From Halopolyspora algeriensis (GTDB lineage: Bacteria; Actinomycetota; Actinomycetes; Mycobacteriales; Pseudonocardiaceae), in assembly GCF_003337235.1 (NCBI RefSeq), contig NZ_QPJC01000002.1:558001-622000 (forward strand): a stretch of 64,000 nucleotides of DNA, in the 5' to 3' direction. This document shows positions 52,246-61,615 of this stretch, piece after piece (within the stretch, counting starts at the first letter, position 1; every line of letters begins with the position of its first letter). The notes beneath the pieces are model-generated. The model was not told the origin of the DNA, searched no databases, and saw only the letters and a list, made by a program, of their open reading frames with translations. The translations under genes were made by a program, and so were the position numbers.

Positions 52246-53040
52246 TCACCGGCTGCTGTCCTGGCTGCCTGCCCGGCGCAACGTCTCCCCCAGTTCCTCG
52301 AGCTCACCGGACGGCATCGCCCGGTGCAGCTCGAGGAACAGGTGGTCCTGGTAGGCCGCATGCTGGTGCGACTGCGAGATCAGCGTCCCCACCAGCTGGT
52401 CGAACTCCTCGCTGTCGGCGGGATGCTCACCGAGCGCGGCCAGCGTCTCCTGCCCCTGCTGCTGCCGTTGCGCAGCGCCGTCGGCCCAGCTGTCCCCATC
52501 GGGCAATACCCGGCGCACGATGGGCCAGAAGTGTTCGTTCTCGATCGTCTCGTGCCGGCTCATCGCGGTAGCGATCATCTCGACGAGCTGACCGCGCTGG
52601 GAGATCTGCTCCTGTGATCCACCGTCACTGTGGCCGGGCAGTGTCTTGAGTTCCTTGACCATCGCCGCGATCCGGTTGTGCTCGCGAGTGAGGACCGCGA
52701 GGCCGTTCCCGACGTCCGGCTCCCGGATCCGGCCCGGCACGGCATCACGCCGCGCGGTGGCCTCGCGCAACTGGGGGTCGGCCCGGACTCGGGACCGGAT
52801 CCACTCGCGCACCATCTCCTTGGACGTCGGGTTCTCCGTGGGCGGGTTGGCCAGGTGCTGGCTCGCCGGCTGCGCTCCACTGCGCCGCCGATCGTCGGCC
52901 GTGACCGTGTCGCCACCGTCGGCGGGCACGCCGGTGGCGATCAGATGGGCCTGCCCCGCCGGGATGCCCAGGCGCTCGCCGATGGTTCGATAGTCCAGGC
53001 CCTGGTCGAGAAGTTCTCGCACCTGCCGCCTGCTGACCAT
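52246..53040 (-). CDS. hemerythrin HHE-domain protein with N-terminal extension
   Basis: This 264-aa protein has its hemerythrin domain in the second half. Metal-ligand motifs are LTREHNRIAAMV (about 117-128), SRHETIENEHFWPIV and SHQHAAYQDHLF. The first 110 residues include a short HTH-like start (RELLDQGLDYRTIGERLGIP) and a charged linker. ATG 53040 has GGAGG 6 nt upstream. The gap to the FDH alpha gene is 35 bp on the same strand, so it is the first gene of the formate dehydrogenase operon and may protect or serve the oxygen-sensitive selenoenzyme, which is inference. It is the second hemerythrin in this window. Confidence 0.88.
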   Translation of the reverse strand: MVSRRQVRELLDQGLDYRTIGERLGIPAGQAHLIATGVPADGGDTVTADDRRRSGAQPASQHLANPPTENPTSKEMVREWIRSRVRADPQLREATARRDAVPGRIREPDVGNGLAVLTREHNRIAAMVKELKTLPGHSDGGSQEQISQRGQLVEMIATAMSRHETIENEHFWPIVRRVLPDGDSWADGAAQRQQQGQETLAALGEHPADSEEFDQLVGTLISQSHQHAAYQDHLFLELHRAMPSGELEELGETLRRAGSQDSSR

Positions 53041-53230
53041 CGGTCACCTCCGCTCGCCCTGCGCCGCCTGCCTTACCGTGCCTGCGAGCGGAGTGGTACG
53101 CCACTCGATTCCCCCAACGAGTGAGACAAGGAGACGGGACGGCTTCCCGTCCCGCGCTGCGTGGGGTGCAGCTGCCCGCAGTGCCACCGGCTTCCGCGTG
53201 GAACCGTCCCCGGCTGGGTACTTCGACGGC

Positions 53231-54202
53231 ATGCGGATCAAAGATCGAGTCGTGGTCGTCACCGGTGCCTCCAGCGGCATCGGGCGAGCGGCGGCGTTGG
53301 CGCTCGCCGGACACGATTGCGCGCTCGTGCTCACCGCGCGGCGCGAAGGCGCCCTGCAGCAGGTCGCCGAGGAGTGCACCGCTCGCGGTGGGCAGGCGAT
53401 CGTGGTGCCCGCCGATGTCACCGACGCCGATGCCGTGCAGCAGGTCGCCCGGCAGGCCCTGGACCGGTTCGGGCGCATCGACGTGTGGATCAACGCCGCC
53501 GCGGTGACCGTGTTCGGGCCTTTCCAGGACACTCCGCTGCAGGACTTCCGGCGCGTGGTCGACGTGAATCTGATGGGTTACGTGCACGGCTGCCGTGCCG
53601 CGCTGGCCGTGTTGCGCGAGCAGGGTCGGGGAGTTCTGATCAACGTCTCCTCGATCGTCGGCGTCATCGCCCAGCCCTACACCCCCGCCTACGGGACGAC
53701 GAAGTTCGCGATCAGGGCGCTGAGCACGAGCCTGCGCCAAGAGCTGTGGTTGGACGGTGCACGTGGGGTGAAGGTGTGCACGGTGCTGCCCGCCACGATC
53801 GACACGCCGCTGTTCCAGCAAGCGGCGAACTACACCGGGCGCGAGGTACGGGCGATGCCGCCGGTCTACACCCCGGAGCGGGTGGCTCATACGATCGTGA
53901 GCCTGGTCCGCCGCCCCCGGCGTGAGGTCGTCGTCGGCCCGATGGGGAGATCGCTGGTGCTGCAGTCGAAGTTCACGCCCGGTTTCGTGGAGAAACTGAT
54001 GGCGTTCCAGGTGCATCGCAGGCACCTGTCGCGCAAGCATCCCGCACCGGCCGGTTCCGGCAATCTCCACGAACCTGCGGCGGGAACCGGTTCAGCCCGC
54101 GGGGGCTGGCACGGTGGGCGGCGTACCGCGCTGCGCCGCACCGCCACGGCCGCGATGCTGCTCGGGGCTGCCGTGGCGTCGGCGAGCAGGCGGCAGCGTT
54201 GA
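53231..54202 (+). CDS. short-chain dehydrogenase/reductase with hydrophobic C-terminal tail
   Basis: This 323-aa SDR has the NAD(P) motif VVVTGASSGIGRAAALALAG, the catalytic serine in INVSSIVGVIAQ and YGTTK as the Tyr/Lys motif. Beyond the catalytic core, the last about 60 residues end in a hydrophobic stretch (TATAAMLLGAAVASASRR) that could anchor the protein in the membrane. It is the first gene of a coupled set: its stop overlaps a TTG start (TTGA) of the alpha/beta hydrolase. The ATG at 53231 has only a weak ribosome binding site. A second SDR with the same kind of tail is at 60498. Substrate unknown. Confidence 0.88.
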   Translation: MRIKDRVVVVTGASSGIGRAAALALAGHDCALVLTARREGALQQVAEECTARGGQAIVVPADVTDADAVQQVARQALDRFGRIDVWINAAAVTVFGPFQDTPLQDFRRVVDVNLMGYVHGCRAALAVLREQGRGVLINVSSIVGVIAQPYTPAYGTTKFAIRALSTSLRQELWLDGARGVKVCTVLPATIDTPLFQQAANYTGREVRAMPPVYTPERVAHTIVSLVRRPRREVVVGPMGRSLVLQSKFTPGFVEKLMAFQVHRRHLSRKHPAPAGSGNLHEPAAGTGSARGGWHGGRRTALRRTATAAMLLGAAVASASRRQR

Positions 54203-54963
54203 CCGGCTGGGGCCGGCCCGAATTCACCGCGTCCGCAGGTACCCGCGTCCACGCGGCCGTTCTCGGACCGGCGGACGCGCCCGACCTGGTGTGCGTGCAC
54301 GGGTGGGGATGCTCGCACCGCTACTTCGGCCCGCTGGCGCGGCGTCTGTCCGGCAGGTTCCGGGTGGTCGCCGTCGACCTTCCCGGTTTCGGGAGCACTC
54401 TCGGGCCTGCGGAGCCGTTGGACGTGCGGGGACTGTCCACCGCCCTCGGGGACTGGATGCGCGCGACCGGGCGGGGCGGTGCGGCGTTGGTGGGCAATTC
54501 CGCAGGCTGCCAGGTGATCGCCGACCTCGCGGTGCATTCCCCGGAACTGCTCGGCCCCGTCGTGCTCAGCGGCCCGTCCGTGGATCGCCGAGCCCGCTCG
54601 TACCCGCGCCAGTTCGGACGGATACTGGTCGACATGCGCTGGGAGAGGGTCGGGTTGACCCGCCTCCTCGTCCGCGATTACCTCAGGTGCGGCCCCCGCA
54701 GGCTCCGGGCGACCGCGCGGTTCCTGCTCGCCGACCCGGTGGAACGCAAACTGGGCCACATCCGCACCCCGGCGGTCGTGGTACGGGGAAGCAGGGACAC
54801 GATCGTCCCCCGTGCCTGGACGCGGGAATGCACCGCACTGCTGCCGCAGGGGTATTCGGCCGAGATTCCGGGAGCAGGACACATCCTCAACTACTCGGCA
54901 CCGGCCGAGCTCGCGCGGATCACCTGCTCGCTGCTGGACCGGACCGGAAGCGAGGACCGATGA
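54199..54963 (+). CDS. alpha/beta-fold hydrolase
   Basis: This 254-aa hydrolase has an oxyanion-loop motif CVHGWGCSHRYFG near residue 35, a nucleophile elbow VGNSAGCQV (Ser about residue 100), and a C-terminal Asp/His pair (RGSRDTIVPR and PGAGHILNYS). These make up a complete catalytic triad. The TTG start at 54199 overlaps the stop of the SDR gene by 3 nt, a rare but plausible start given the context; its stop overlaps the next gene's ATG. Substrate is unknown; the SDR and the following protein may act on the same compound. Confidence 0.85.
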   Translation: MTGWGRPEFTASAGTRVHAAVLGPADAPDLVCVHGWGCSHRYFGPLARRLSGRFRVVAVDLPGFGSTLGPAEPLDVRGLSTALGDWMRATGRGGAALVGNSAGCQVIADLAVHSPELLGPVVLSGPSVDRRARSYPRQFGRILVDMRWERVGLTRLLVRDYLRCGPRRLRATARFLLADPVERKLGHIRTPAVVVRGSRDTIVPRAWTRECTALLPQGYSAEIPGAGHILNYSAPAELARITCSLLDRTGSEDR

Positions 54964-56363
54964 GCGGCATGCGGCAGCACGCCCGGGCGGCACGACTGCT
55001 GACCGACTTCGACTCGTCGGTCAACATGGTTCGTGCGCTCGGCCGGTTCCTGCGCGGCAGGGATCACCGGGCCATGTCGGCGGGCCCCGCCTCCCCGCTG
55101 CTGGCCGGAGCCCTGGCCGCTCTTCCGCACACCGCGCGGCGGGATCTGTTCGAGGCCATGGGGTTCCTGCAGGCCGTACCGCTCGACCGGGTCTCCCGGT
55201 TGGACGGTGACGAGCTCGCGCACTGGGCCACCCGGCAGTACCGGGGTGAGCGGTACCCGGCGGTGGTGCTGGGAGCGGCGAGCGGGGCGGCGGTGCATCT
55301 CGCCGCAGCGCTGCGGGCCCCTTTCCTGCCCCAGACGCTGCTCGTCGGCGCGCGCGACACCGCCACGGATCCGGACGATCCCGTGGGGGCGATGCGGGCC
55401 GTCGCTCCGACGGCTCGGCGGATCGCGCAGCGCAATCCCGAGCTCGCGGTGTATCACATGCACGATCCGGCTCAGGACCGTCCGATGCTGCAGAACCTGG
55501 CCTACCTGCGGCTCAAGCGGCTGCGCCTGGGCAGGATCCACGAGCGCTTCCTGGAGCAGCGACTGGCGCCGGGTGCCCCGATCATCCTGCTCGACTGCAC
55601 CCGCACGTGGCGCACCCGCGAGGTCGGCGAGCGGGCGTATTTCCAGTTCGGATGCCTCGGCGGCCTTCCCGAGGAGGAGTATCACCACAGCGGCGAGCGG
55701 GTGGCCGAGTACCTGCGGCAGCAGGGCTCGCCGTGGCGGCACTGGGATCCACCGGAGCCCGATGCGCGCCGTCCCGAGGCGGAATGGGGGTTCGACCCGG
55801 CACTGGAGTCCGACGTGGCGTGGTTCGCCGAGCGGTTCGGCCACCCGGTGCACCGCATCACGGTGGCCGAGCCGCAGGACCTCAGCCCCGTCGTCGCCGA
55901 TCTGTACCGGTGGTGGTACCGCAGGCGCGGCCTGCCCGGCGATCGCCTGCTGGCCGAGAGCTACGTCCAGTTCGATCCGATGTGGGCGTTGCGGCTGGGG
56001 GCGGTGCCGTTCTGGCTGCGGTTCAACATGGAGCCCGCCTACGAGGCCCTGCGGGATTACCTGCACGCGACCGAGCGGTTCCGCGACATCCACGTGAATC
56101 TCTTCTCGCAGGGCCTGTGGTCGCCGGGCGTGGTGCCCGTCGACCGGTGGCGTGCGCTGGCGGCCGAGCAGGCCGCCGGCGCGGGCGAGGTGCTCGGGGT
56201 CGACGAGGATGCCTACCCGCTCGATGCGGGCAGCAGCCTGCGCTACACACCCGCGTTCCGGTCCCTGCCGCCGCGCCACTCCCTTCCCCCGCCGCTGTCC
56301 ATCGAGGACATCGACGAGTTCCGCGCGCAGACATCGACCATGCACGCGGTCGACTGGTCGTGA
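54960..56363 (+). CDS. conserved-type protein of unknown function (467 aa)
   Basis: A 467-aa protein with no recognised domain. Visible features are a segment with hydrolase-like turns ([20 protein letters not shown], residues about 100-120), a [17 protein letters not shown] stretch, and [20 protein letters not shown] before the C-terminal third. It is rich in Arg, Trp and Tyr. ATG 54960 overlaps the hydrolase stop (ATGA), so it is translated with it. The long region upstream in this frame is non-coding. Its role may relate to the two enzymes before it. RNase Z follows 55 bp later on the same strand. Confidence 0.8.
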   Translation: MSGMRQHARAARLLTDFDSSVNMVRALGRFLRGRDHRAMSAGPASPLLAGALAALPHTARRDLFEAMGFLQAVPLDRVSRLDGDELAHWATRQYRGERYPAVVLGAASGAAVHLAAALRAPFLPQTLLVGARDTATDPDDPVGAMRAVAPTARRIAQRNPELAVYHMHDPAQDRPMLQNLAYLRLKRLRLGRIHERFLEQRLAPGAPIILLDCTRTWRTREVGERAYFQFGCLGGLPEEEYHHSGERVAEYLRQQGSPWRHWDPPEPDARRPEAEWGFDPALESDVAWFAERFGHPVHRITVAEPQDLSPVVADLYRWWYRRRGLPGDRLLAESYVQFDPMWALRLGAVPFWLRFNMEPAYEALRDYLHATERFRDIHVNLFSQGLWSPGVVPVDRWRALAAEQAAGAGEVLGVDEDAYPLDAGSSLRYTPAFRSLPPRHSLPPPLSIEDIDEFRAQTSTMHAVDWS

Positions 56364-56418
56364 ACCGTTCGCCGCAACGCATCCGTGTGCACCCGTCGGC
56401 GGCAGGTATCGTCATCGG

Positions 56419-57333
56419 GTGTCGGTTCGGGAACTGGTCGTGCTGGGTACCGCAAGCCAGGCACCCACGCGTCGGCGCAACCACAACGGGTATCTGCTGC
56501 GCTGGGACGGCGAGGGGCTGCTGTTCGACCCCGGAGAGGGCACGCAACGGCAGATGCTGCAGGCCGGGGTGTCCGCCAACGACATCACCCGCCTCTGCCT
56601 CACCCACTTCCACGGTGATCACTGCCTCGGGGTGCCGGGAGTCGTCCAGCGGCTCTCCCTGGACCGGGTGGCCCACCCGGTACGCGCGCACTATCCGGCG
56701 TCGGGGCGGCATTTCTTCGAGCGGCTGCGCCATGCCAGTGCCTTCCACGAGATCGCCGAGCTGTGCGAGGAACCGATCGAGCGCGAGGGGTGGATCGCCG
56801 CCGGGACGTTCGGGGAATTGCGGGCCCGGCGGCTCGATCACCGGGTCGAGACCTTCGGGTATCGGCTGGTCGAGCCGGACGGGCGGCGGATGGTGCCCGA
56901 ACTGCTGGACCGGTTCGGCATCAGCGGGCCGCGGGTCGGTCTGCTGCAGCGCAACGGCACCCTCGACGTCGACGGGCGCACCGTCGGCCTGGGCGAGGTC
57001 AGCGAGCCGCGCCGTGGCCAGCGCGCCGCTTTCATCATGGACACTCGCCTGTGCGATGCGGTCCACGAACTCGCCGACGGCGCCGATCTGCTGGTGATCG
57101 AGGCGACCTTCCTCGCCGAGGACGGCTCGCTGGCCGACGAGTACGCGCACCTCACCGCGGCCCAGGCGGGGCGGGTGGCCGCCGAGTGCGGCGTGCGCAA
57201 GCTTGTGCTCACCCACTTCTCGCAGCGGTATCCCCATCCGGAACGCTTCCGCGACGAGGCCGCCGAACAATTCGGCGGTGAGATCGTGCTCGCCGAGGAT
57301 CTCATGCGGGTGCCGGTGCCCACACGCCGCTGA
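56419..57333 (+). CDS. rnz: ribonuclease Z (tRNA 3' endonuclease)
   Basis: This 304-aa metallo-beta-lactamase-fold enzyme removes the 3' trailer of tRNA precursors. The Zn motif [10 protein letters not shown] is at about residue 60-70, and the later metal residues are in FIMDTRLCD and LTHFSQRY near the C-terminus. The [18 protein letters not shown]-terminus is typical of RNase Z. The GTG at 56419 has no strong ribosome binding site, which agrees with coupling to the upstream operon. It is a housekeeping gene placed among catabolic genes. Confidence 0.92.
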   Translation: MSVRELVVLGTASQAPTRRRNHNGYLLRWDGEGLLFDPGEGTQRQMLQAGVSANDITRLCLTHFHGDHCLGVPGVVQRLSLDRVAHPVRAHYPASGRHFFERLRHASAFHEIAELCEEPIEREGWIAAGTFGELRARRLDHRVETFGYRLVEPDGRRMVPELLDRFGISGPRVGLLQRNGTLDVDGRTVGLGEVSEPRRGQRAAFIMDTRLCDAVHELADGADLLVIEATFLAEDGSLADEYAHLTAAQAGRVAAECGVRKLVLTHFSQRYPHPERFRDEAAEQFGGEIVLAEDLMRVPVPTRR

Positions 57334-57490
57334 CTCCCCGTGTGGCCACGCCGAGCATGCGGCGCCTCGCCCGATCGGCGAGGCTGGAGCATCAGAAAGC
57401 GAGCCGGTGGTCACGAAGCCGAGCGTCACCGTGGCCGCTCGGTGGCGTTCTTCCGTATCGGAACATCGATCGAGACGATCAGGAGCCGAC

Positions 57491-58372
57491 GTGGCGGGAA
57501 CGCACCAGCACTACCCGAAGAAGTATGCCGACGTACTCGGGAACCGGATGGCCTATGTGGAGGTGGGCACCGGGGACCCGATCGTGTTCCTGCACGGCAA
57601 TCCGACCTCGTCGTACCTGTGGCGCAACGTCATTCCGCAGGTTGCCGAGCTCGGCCGGTGCATCGCGCCGGACCTGCTGGGGATGGGCGATTCGGAGGGG
57701 CTTGCCGATTCCGGCCCCGGCAGCTACCGCTTCGTCGACCACCGCCGCTGTCTGGATGCGTTGCTGGAAACGCTCGGCATCGACGACCGGGTGACCCTCG
57801 TCGTGCACGACTGGGGCTCGGCACTGGGGTTCGACTGGGCGCACCGGCATGCTGCGGCGATGCGGGCGCTGGTTTACATGGAAGCGATCGTCATGCCGGT
57901 GACCTGGCAGGACTGGCCCGAATCGGCACGGCGCATCTTTCAGGGGATGCGCTCGGACGCCGGGGAGGAGATGGTCCTGGAGCGCAACATGTTCGTGGAG
58001 ACGGTGCTGCCCGGCTCCGTCCTGCGGGATCTCTCCGACGAGGAGATGGCCGAATACCGCCGCCCCTACGCGAACCCGGGTGAGAGCCGGCGGCCGACGC
58101 TGACCTGGCCACGCGAGGTTCCCATCGAGGGTGAACCGGACGACGTCGTCGAGATCGTCCGCTCCTACGGCCAATGGTTGGCAGGCAGCGATCTGCCGAA
58201 GCTGTTCGTCAACGCCGAGCCCGGCGCGATTCTGACCGGCAGGCAGCGCGATTTCGCGCGTTCCTGGCCGAACCAGACCGAGGTGAGCGTCGCGGGCAGT
58301 CACTTCGTGCAGGAGGACTCGGGCGAGGACATCGGCACGGAGATCGCGGCGTTCCTGCGGTCCCTGCCCTAA
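57491..58372 (+). CDS. haloalkane dehalogenase (LinB/DhaA type)
   Basis: This 293-aa alpha/beta hydrolase of haloalkane dehalogenase subfamily II hydrolyses carbon-halogen bonds. The residues align with LinB with an offset of one: halide-stabilising Asn 37 in FLHGNPTSSYLWRN, nucleophile Asp 107 with Trp 108 in VVHDWGSALGFDWA, acid Glu 131 in MEAIVMPVTWQDW, and His about 271 in AGSHFVQEDSGED. GTG 57491 has AGGAG 6 nt upstream. The first enzyme step on a halogenated carbon source is implied. A hairpin after the stop (58393-58423) may terminate it. Natural substrate unknown; Renilla-luciferase-like relatives share the fold. Confidence 0.93.
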   Translation: MAGTHQHYPKKYADVLGNRMAYVEVGTGDPIVFLHGNPTSSYLWRNVIPQVAELGRCIAPDLLGMGDSEGLADSGPGSYRFVDHRRCLDALLETLGIDDRVTLVVHDWGSALGFDWAHRHAAAMRALVYMEAIVMPVTWQDWPESARRIFQGMRSDAGEEMVLERNMFVETVLPGSVLRDLSDEEMAEYRRPYANPGESRRPTLTWPREVPIEGEPDDVVEIVRSYGQWLAGSDLPKLFVNAEPGAILTGRQRDFARSWPNQTEVSVAGSHFVQEDSGEDIGTEIAAFLRSLP

Positions 58373-58392
58373 CTCGCCACTCACCGGGCCGG

Positions 58393-58423
58393 GAAGTCCG
58401 CCCGGGTGCGGTAGCCGGACTTC
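58393..58423 (+). terminator. hairpin after the haloalkane dehalogenase gene
   Basis: GAAGTCCG (58393-58400) and CGGACTTC (58416-58423) form a perfect 8-bp stem, 20 nt after the stop. No T-run. The rest of the 266-bp gap before the GH15 gene shows another small TCGCA/TGCGA hairpin near 58440 but no gene. Confidence 0.5.
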
Positions 58424-58638
58424 CGGTCCCCTCGCATCCGGCTGCGAGGGTCGCAGCGGCGCCATAGAGTGATGCCGGACCGTGCACGCTCCACGATCAC
58501 TCGGGAGGACGGGCGTGATCCTGCCGGAACACCACACCCGGTCATTCGTCGGTACTCGAGGCCCCGGCTGCCCGTCTTCGGGATCACTCGGTTCCTCGGA
58601 GAGCACGGGAGCGCAGACCAGGTCCGCCGGGCTCTGAC

Positions 58639-60396
58639 GTGGCCGACGTACCGGATTTCCGTCCCGAGGTCCTGCGCGAGTACGCGCTGCTGGCCGACGG
58701 GGAGCGCGGCGCGCTGATCGGCCCGCGCGGTGACATCACCTGGATGTGCGCCCCGCGCTGGGATTCCGACGCGGTGTTCTCCTCCCTGATCGGTGGAGCC
58801 GGTGCGTACGCGGTCAGTCCGAGCGATCCCTGGTATGTCTGGGGTGGCTATTACGAGCAGGGCACGCTGATCTGGCATTCCCGGTGGATGACCTCCTCCG
58901 GGGCGATCGAGTGCCGGGAGGCCCTGGCCTTTCCCGGCGATCCGCACACCGCTGTCGTTCTCCGCCGCGTGCAGGCCCTCGACGGGCCTGCCGAGGTGCG
59001 GGTTCTGCTCGACCCGCAGGGTGGCTTCGGGCGTCATTCGCTGCGCAAGCTCTCCGTCGACGACGGTGTCTGGACCGGCAGGGTCGGACCGCTGTACCTG
59101 CGGTGGTCGGGCGCGGAGGAGGCCCGGCAGGACGGTGATGCCCTCGCGTTCACGCTGACCGTCCCGCACGGATCGTTTCACGATCTGGTGCTGGAGCTTT
59201 CCGACCGGCCGCTGCCCTCCGGGCCCGCGGAGGCCGCCCCGACCTGGGAAGCCACCGAGAATCGCTGGCGGCGCAGCGTGCCCGACATGGGAGCGACGCT
59301 CGGCAAGCGGGACGCGCACCACGCCTACGCCGTGCTGCGCGGGCTGACCAGTGCAAGCGGCGGAATGGTCGGTGCCGTGACCACCTCGCTTCCCGAACGG
59401 GCCGAGGCCGGTCGCAACTACGACTACCGCTACACCTGGATCCGCGACCAGTGCTACGCCGCTCAGGCCGTGGCCGCCGACGGGCCGCATCCGCTGCTGG
59501 ACAACGCGGTGGGCTTCATCGCCGAGCGTCTGCTGGCCGACGGGCCGTCGCTGCACCCGGCCTACACAGTGGAGGGAGGACGGGTACCCGAGACGTACAC
59601 GCTGCCGCGCGTGCGCGGCTACCCGGGTGGCGGTAACCGGGCGGGCAACAAGGTCACCGACCAGTTCCAACTCGACGCGTTCGGGGAGGCACTGCTGCTG
59701 TTCGCCGCCGCGGCACGCCACGACCGCCTCGACACCGAGCACTGGCGCGCCGTGGAGGTCGCGGTGGCCGCGATCGAGCAGCGCCGAGGTGAACCCGACG
59801 CCGGAGTGTGGGAACTCGCTCCCGACCGCTGGGCGCACTCTCGACTGATCTGTGCCGCCGGGCTGCGTGCCGTCGCCAGGTCCGGTGCCGCCACCGCGCA
59901 GGCCGCGTCGTGGACCTCGCTGGCCGATGCCATCGTCGCCGAGACCACACGGGACTGCCTGCATCCCTCCGGGCGCTGGCAGCGCAGTCCGAACGATCCC
60001 GGAGTCGACGCCGCACTGCTGCTGTGCGCCGTCCGCGGGGCCATACCCGCCGACGATCCCCGCAGCCTGGCCACACTCGGCGCCGTGCGCGACGGACTGA
60101 CCCAGGACGGGTACGTCTACCGGTTCCGGCACGACCAGCGCCCGCTGTACGAGGCCGAGGGGGCTTTCCTGCTCTGCGGGTTCATCACCGCGCTGGCCAC
60201 CCACCAGCAGGGCTGGGAAACCGAGGCCCGGGCGTGGTTCGAACGCAACAGGGCGGCCTGCGGCCCCGCGGGGCTGTATTCCGAGGAGTACGACGTCAAC
60301 CAGCGTCAACTGCGCGGAAACATCCCGCAGGCGTTCGTGCACGCGCTCATGCTCGAAGCGGCCTCCCGGCTCGCTCGTCCTTGGGAACACCTCTGA
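58639..60396 (+). CDS. glycoside hydrolase family 15 protein (glucoamylase/trehalase type)
   Basis: This 585-aa protein has the GH15 layout, with an N-terminal beta-sandwich-like region followed by an alpha/alpha-barrel. Diagnostic segments are YRYTWIRDQCYAAQA (residues about 275-290) and DAGVWELAPDRWAHSR, the site of one catalytic glutamate; a second acid lies near the C-terminus (GLYSEEYD). Cytoplasmic members of this group act on trehalose or alpha-glucans. No signal peptide is seen. GTG 58639 is the most likely start, but the ribosome binding site is weak. It is followed by the SDR gene after 101 bp. Confidence 0.9.
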   Translation: MADVPDFRPEVLREYALLADGERGALIGPRGDITWMCAPRWDSDAVFSSLIGGAGAYAVSPSDPWYVWGGYYEQGTLIWHSRWMTSSGAIECREALAFPGDPHTAVVLRRVQALDGPAEVRVLLDPQGGFGRHSLRKLSVDDGVWTGRVGPLYLRWSGAEEARQDGDALAFTLTVPHGSFHDLVLELSDRPLPSGPAEAAPTWEATENRWRRSVPDMGATLGKRDAHHAYAVLRGLTSASGGMVGAVTTSLPERAEAGRNYDYRYTWIRDQCYAAQAVAADGPHPLLDNAVGFIAERLLADGPSLHPAYTVEGGRVPETYTLPRVRGYPGGGNRAGNKVTDQFQLDAFGEALLLFAAAARHDRLDTEHWRAVEVAVAAIEQRRGEPDAGVWELAPDRWAHSRLICAAGLRAVARSGAATAQAASWTSLADAIVAETTRDCLHPSGRWQRSPNDPGVDAALLLCAVRGAIPADDPRSLATLGAVRDGLTQDGYVYRFRHDQRPLYEAEGAFLLCGFITALATHQQGWETEARAWFERNRAACGPAGLYSEEYDVNQRQLRGNIPQAFVHALMLEAASRLARPWEHL

Positions 60397-60497
60397 CCGC
60401 AGGTGTCACACCTTCCCCTGCCGGGTAACGACCACGTTGTCGGGCATGTTCGACACGGCATGGCCGGACGAGACGACCAGGACGAGGAAGTGGTGAC

Positions 60498-61514
60498 ATG
60501 GCTTCGACAGCGAACCGCGAGGTGGCCGTGGTGACGGGCGGCACGGCCGGTGCCGGCCGAGCAATCGTCCGGGAACTTGCCGTTTCCGGCTACGATGTGG
60601 CGATCCTGGCTCGCGGCCGGGCCGGCCTGGACGGTGCGGCCGGAGACGTCGACAGCGCGGGCGGAAAGGCCCTGCCGATCACGGTCGACGTCGCCGACCA
60701 GGACGCGGTGCGGCAGGCGGCCACGCAGGTCGAGGACACGCTCGGCGAGATCGCCGTGTGGGTCAACACGGCTTTCGCCGGATCGCTGGCTTTCTCCTGG
60801 GACACCGACATGGCGGAATTCCGGCGGATCACCGAGGTGAGCTACTACGGCCAGGTGCACGGCACACTGGCCGCGCTGGAACGGATGCGCCCACGTGATC
60901 GGGGCGTCATCATCAACGTCGGCTCGGCCATGGCCTACCGCTCGATCCCGTTGCAGGCCGCCTACTGTGGAGCCAAGCACGCGGTGAAGGGGTTCACCGA
61001 GTCGGTGATGACCGAGCTGGTGCACGACAAGAGCAAGGTCGAGCTGTGCACGGTGCAGCTGCCGGGGCTGAACACCCCGCAGTTCAACTGGAACGCCTCG
61101 AAGATGCCGCGCCACCCGATGCCCGTGCCGCCGATCTTCCAACCCGAACTCGCGGGCAGGGCCGTCGCGTTCCTCGCCCGGCACCCGCGGCGCAACATGT
61201 GGGTGGGCATCGCCACCGCCTACACGATTCTCGGCGAGCGGATCGCCCCGAAGGTGCTCGATGTCTTCCTCGGCCGCACCGGGGTGAACTCGCAGCAGAC
61301 CGACGCCGATCTTCCCCGATGGGGAGCGAACCTGTTCGAACCGCAGGACGAGCAGGCCGATCGCGGTGCGCACGGGCCGTTCGACGACCAGGCCCATTCC
61401 CGGGATCCGGTGCTGTGGCTGTCGAGGCACCGGCGTGCCGTGCTGACCGGGATGGCCGGCCTCACGGCCACCTGCTCGGCGCTGGCCGCCCGATCCGGCC
61501 GCAAGCGCCGGTGA
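60498..61514 (+). CDS. short-chain dehydrogenase/reductase with hydrophobic C-terminal tail
   Basis: This 338-aa SDR has the cofactor motif VVTGGTAGAGRAIVRELA, a catalytic serine in INVGSAMAYRS, and YCGAKHAV for the Tyr/Lys pair. The core resembles membrane-associated SDRs with a long C-terminal extension ending in LTGMAGLTATCSALAARSGR. It looks like the 53231-54202 SDR in layout, with the same placement of catalytic motifs and tail. It lies between the GH15 gene and a membrane protein gene. ATG 60498 is preceded by GAGGAAG. Substrate unknown. Confidence 0.88.
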   Translation: MASTANREVAVVTGGTAGAGRAIVRELAVSGYDVAILARGRAGLDGAAGDVDSAGGKALPITVDVADQDAVRQAATQVEDTLGEIAVWVNTAFAGSLAFSWDTDMAEFRRITEVSYYGQVHGTLAALERMRPRDRGVIINVGSAMAYRSIPLQAAYCGAKHAVKGFTESVMTELVHDKSKVELCTVQLPGLNTPQFNWNASKMPRHPMPVPPIFQPELAGRAVAFLARHPRRNMWVGIATAYTILGERIAPKVLDVFLGRTGVNSQQTDADLPRWGANLFEPQDEQADRGAHGPFDDQAHSRDPVLWLSRHRRAVLTGMAGLTATCSALAARSGRKRR

Positions 61515-61615
61515 GTCGCACCGAACGGAAACAGGAAAGGAGGCGTGAGCGCGGCGATCGGCGAAAGCCACCGATCCGGTGGCACCGGACGATCCCGCGT
61601 GATGCGCTGCTCGAC

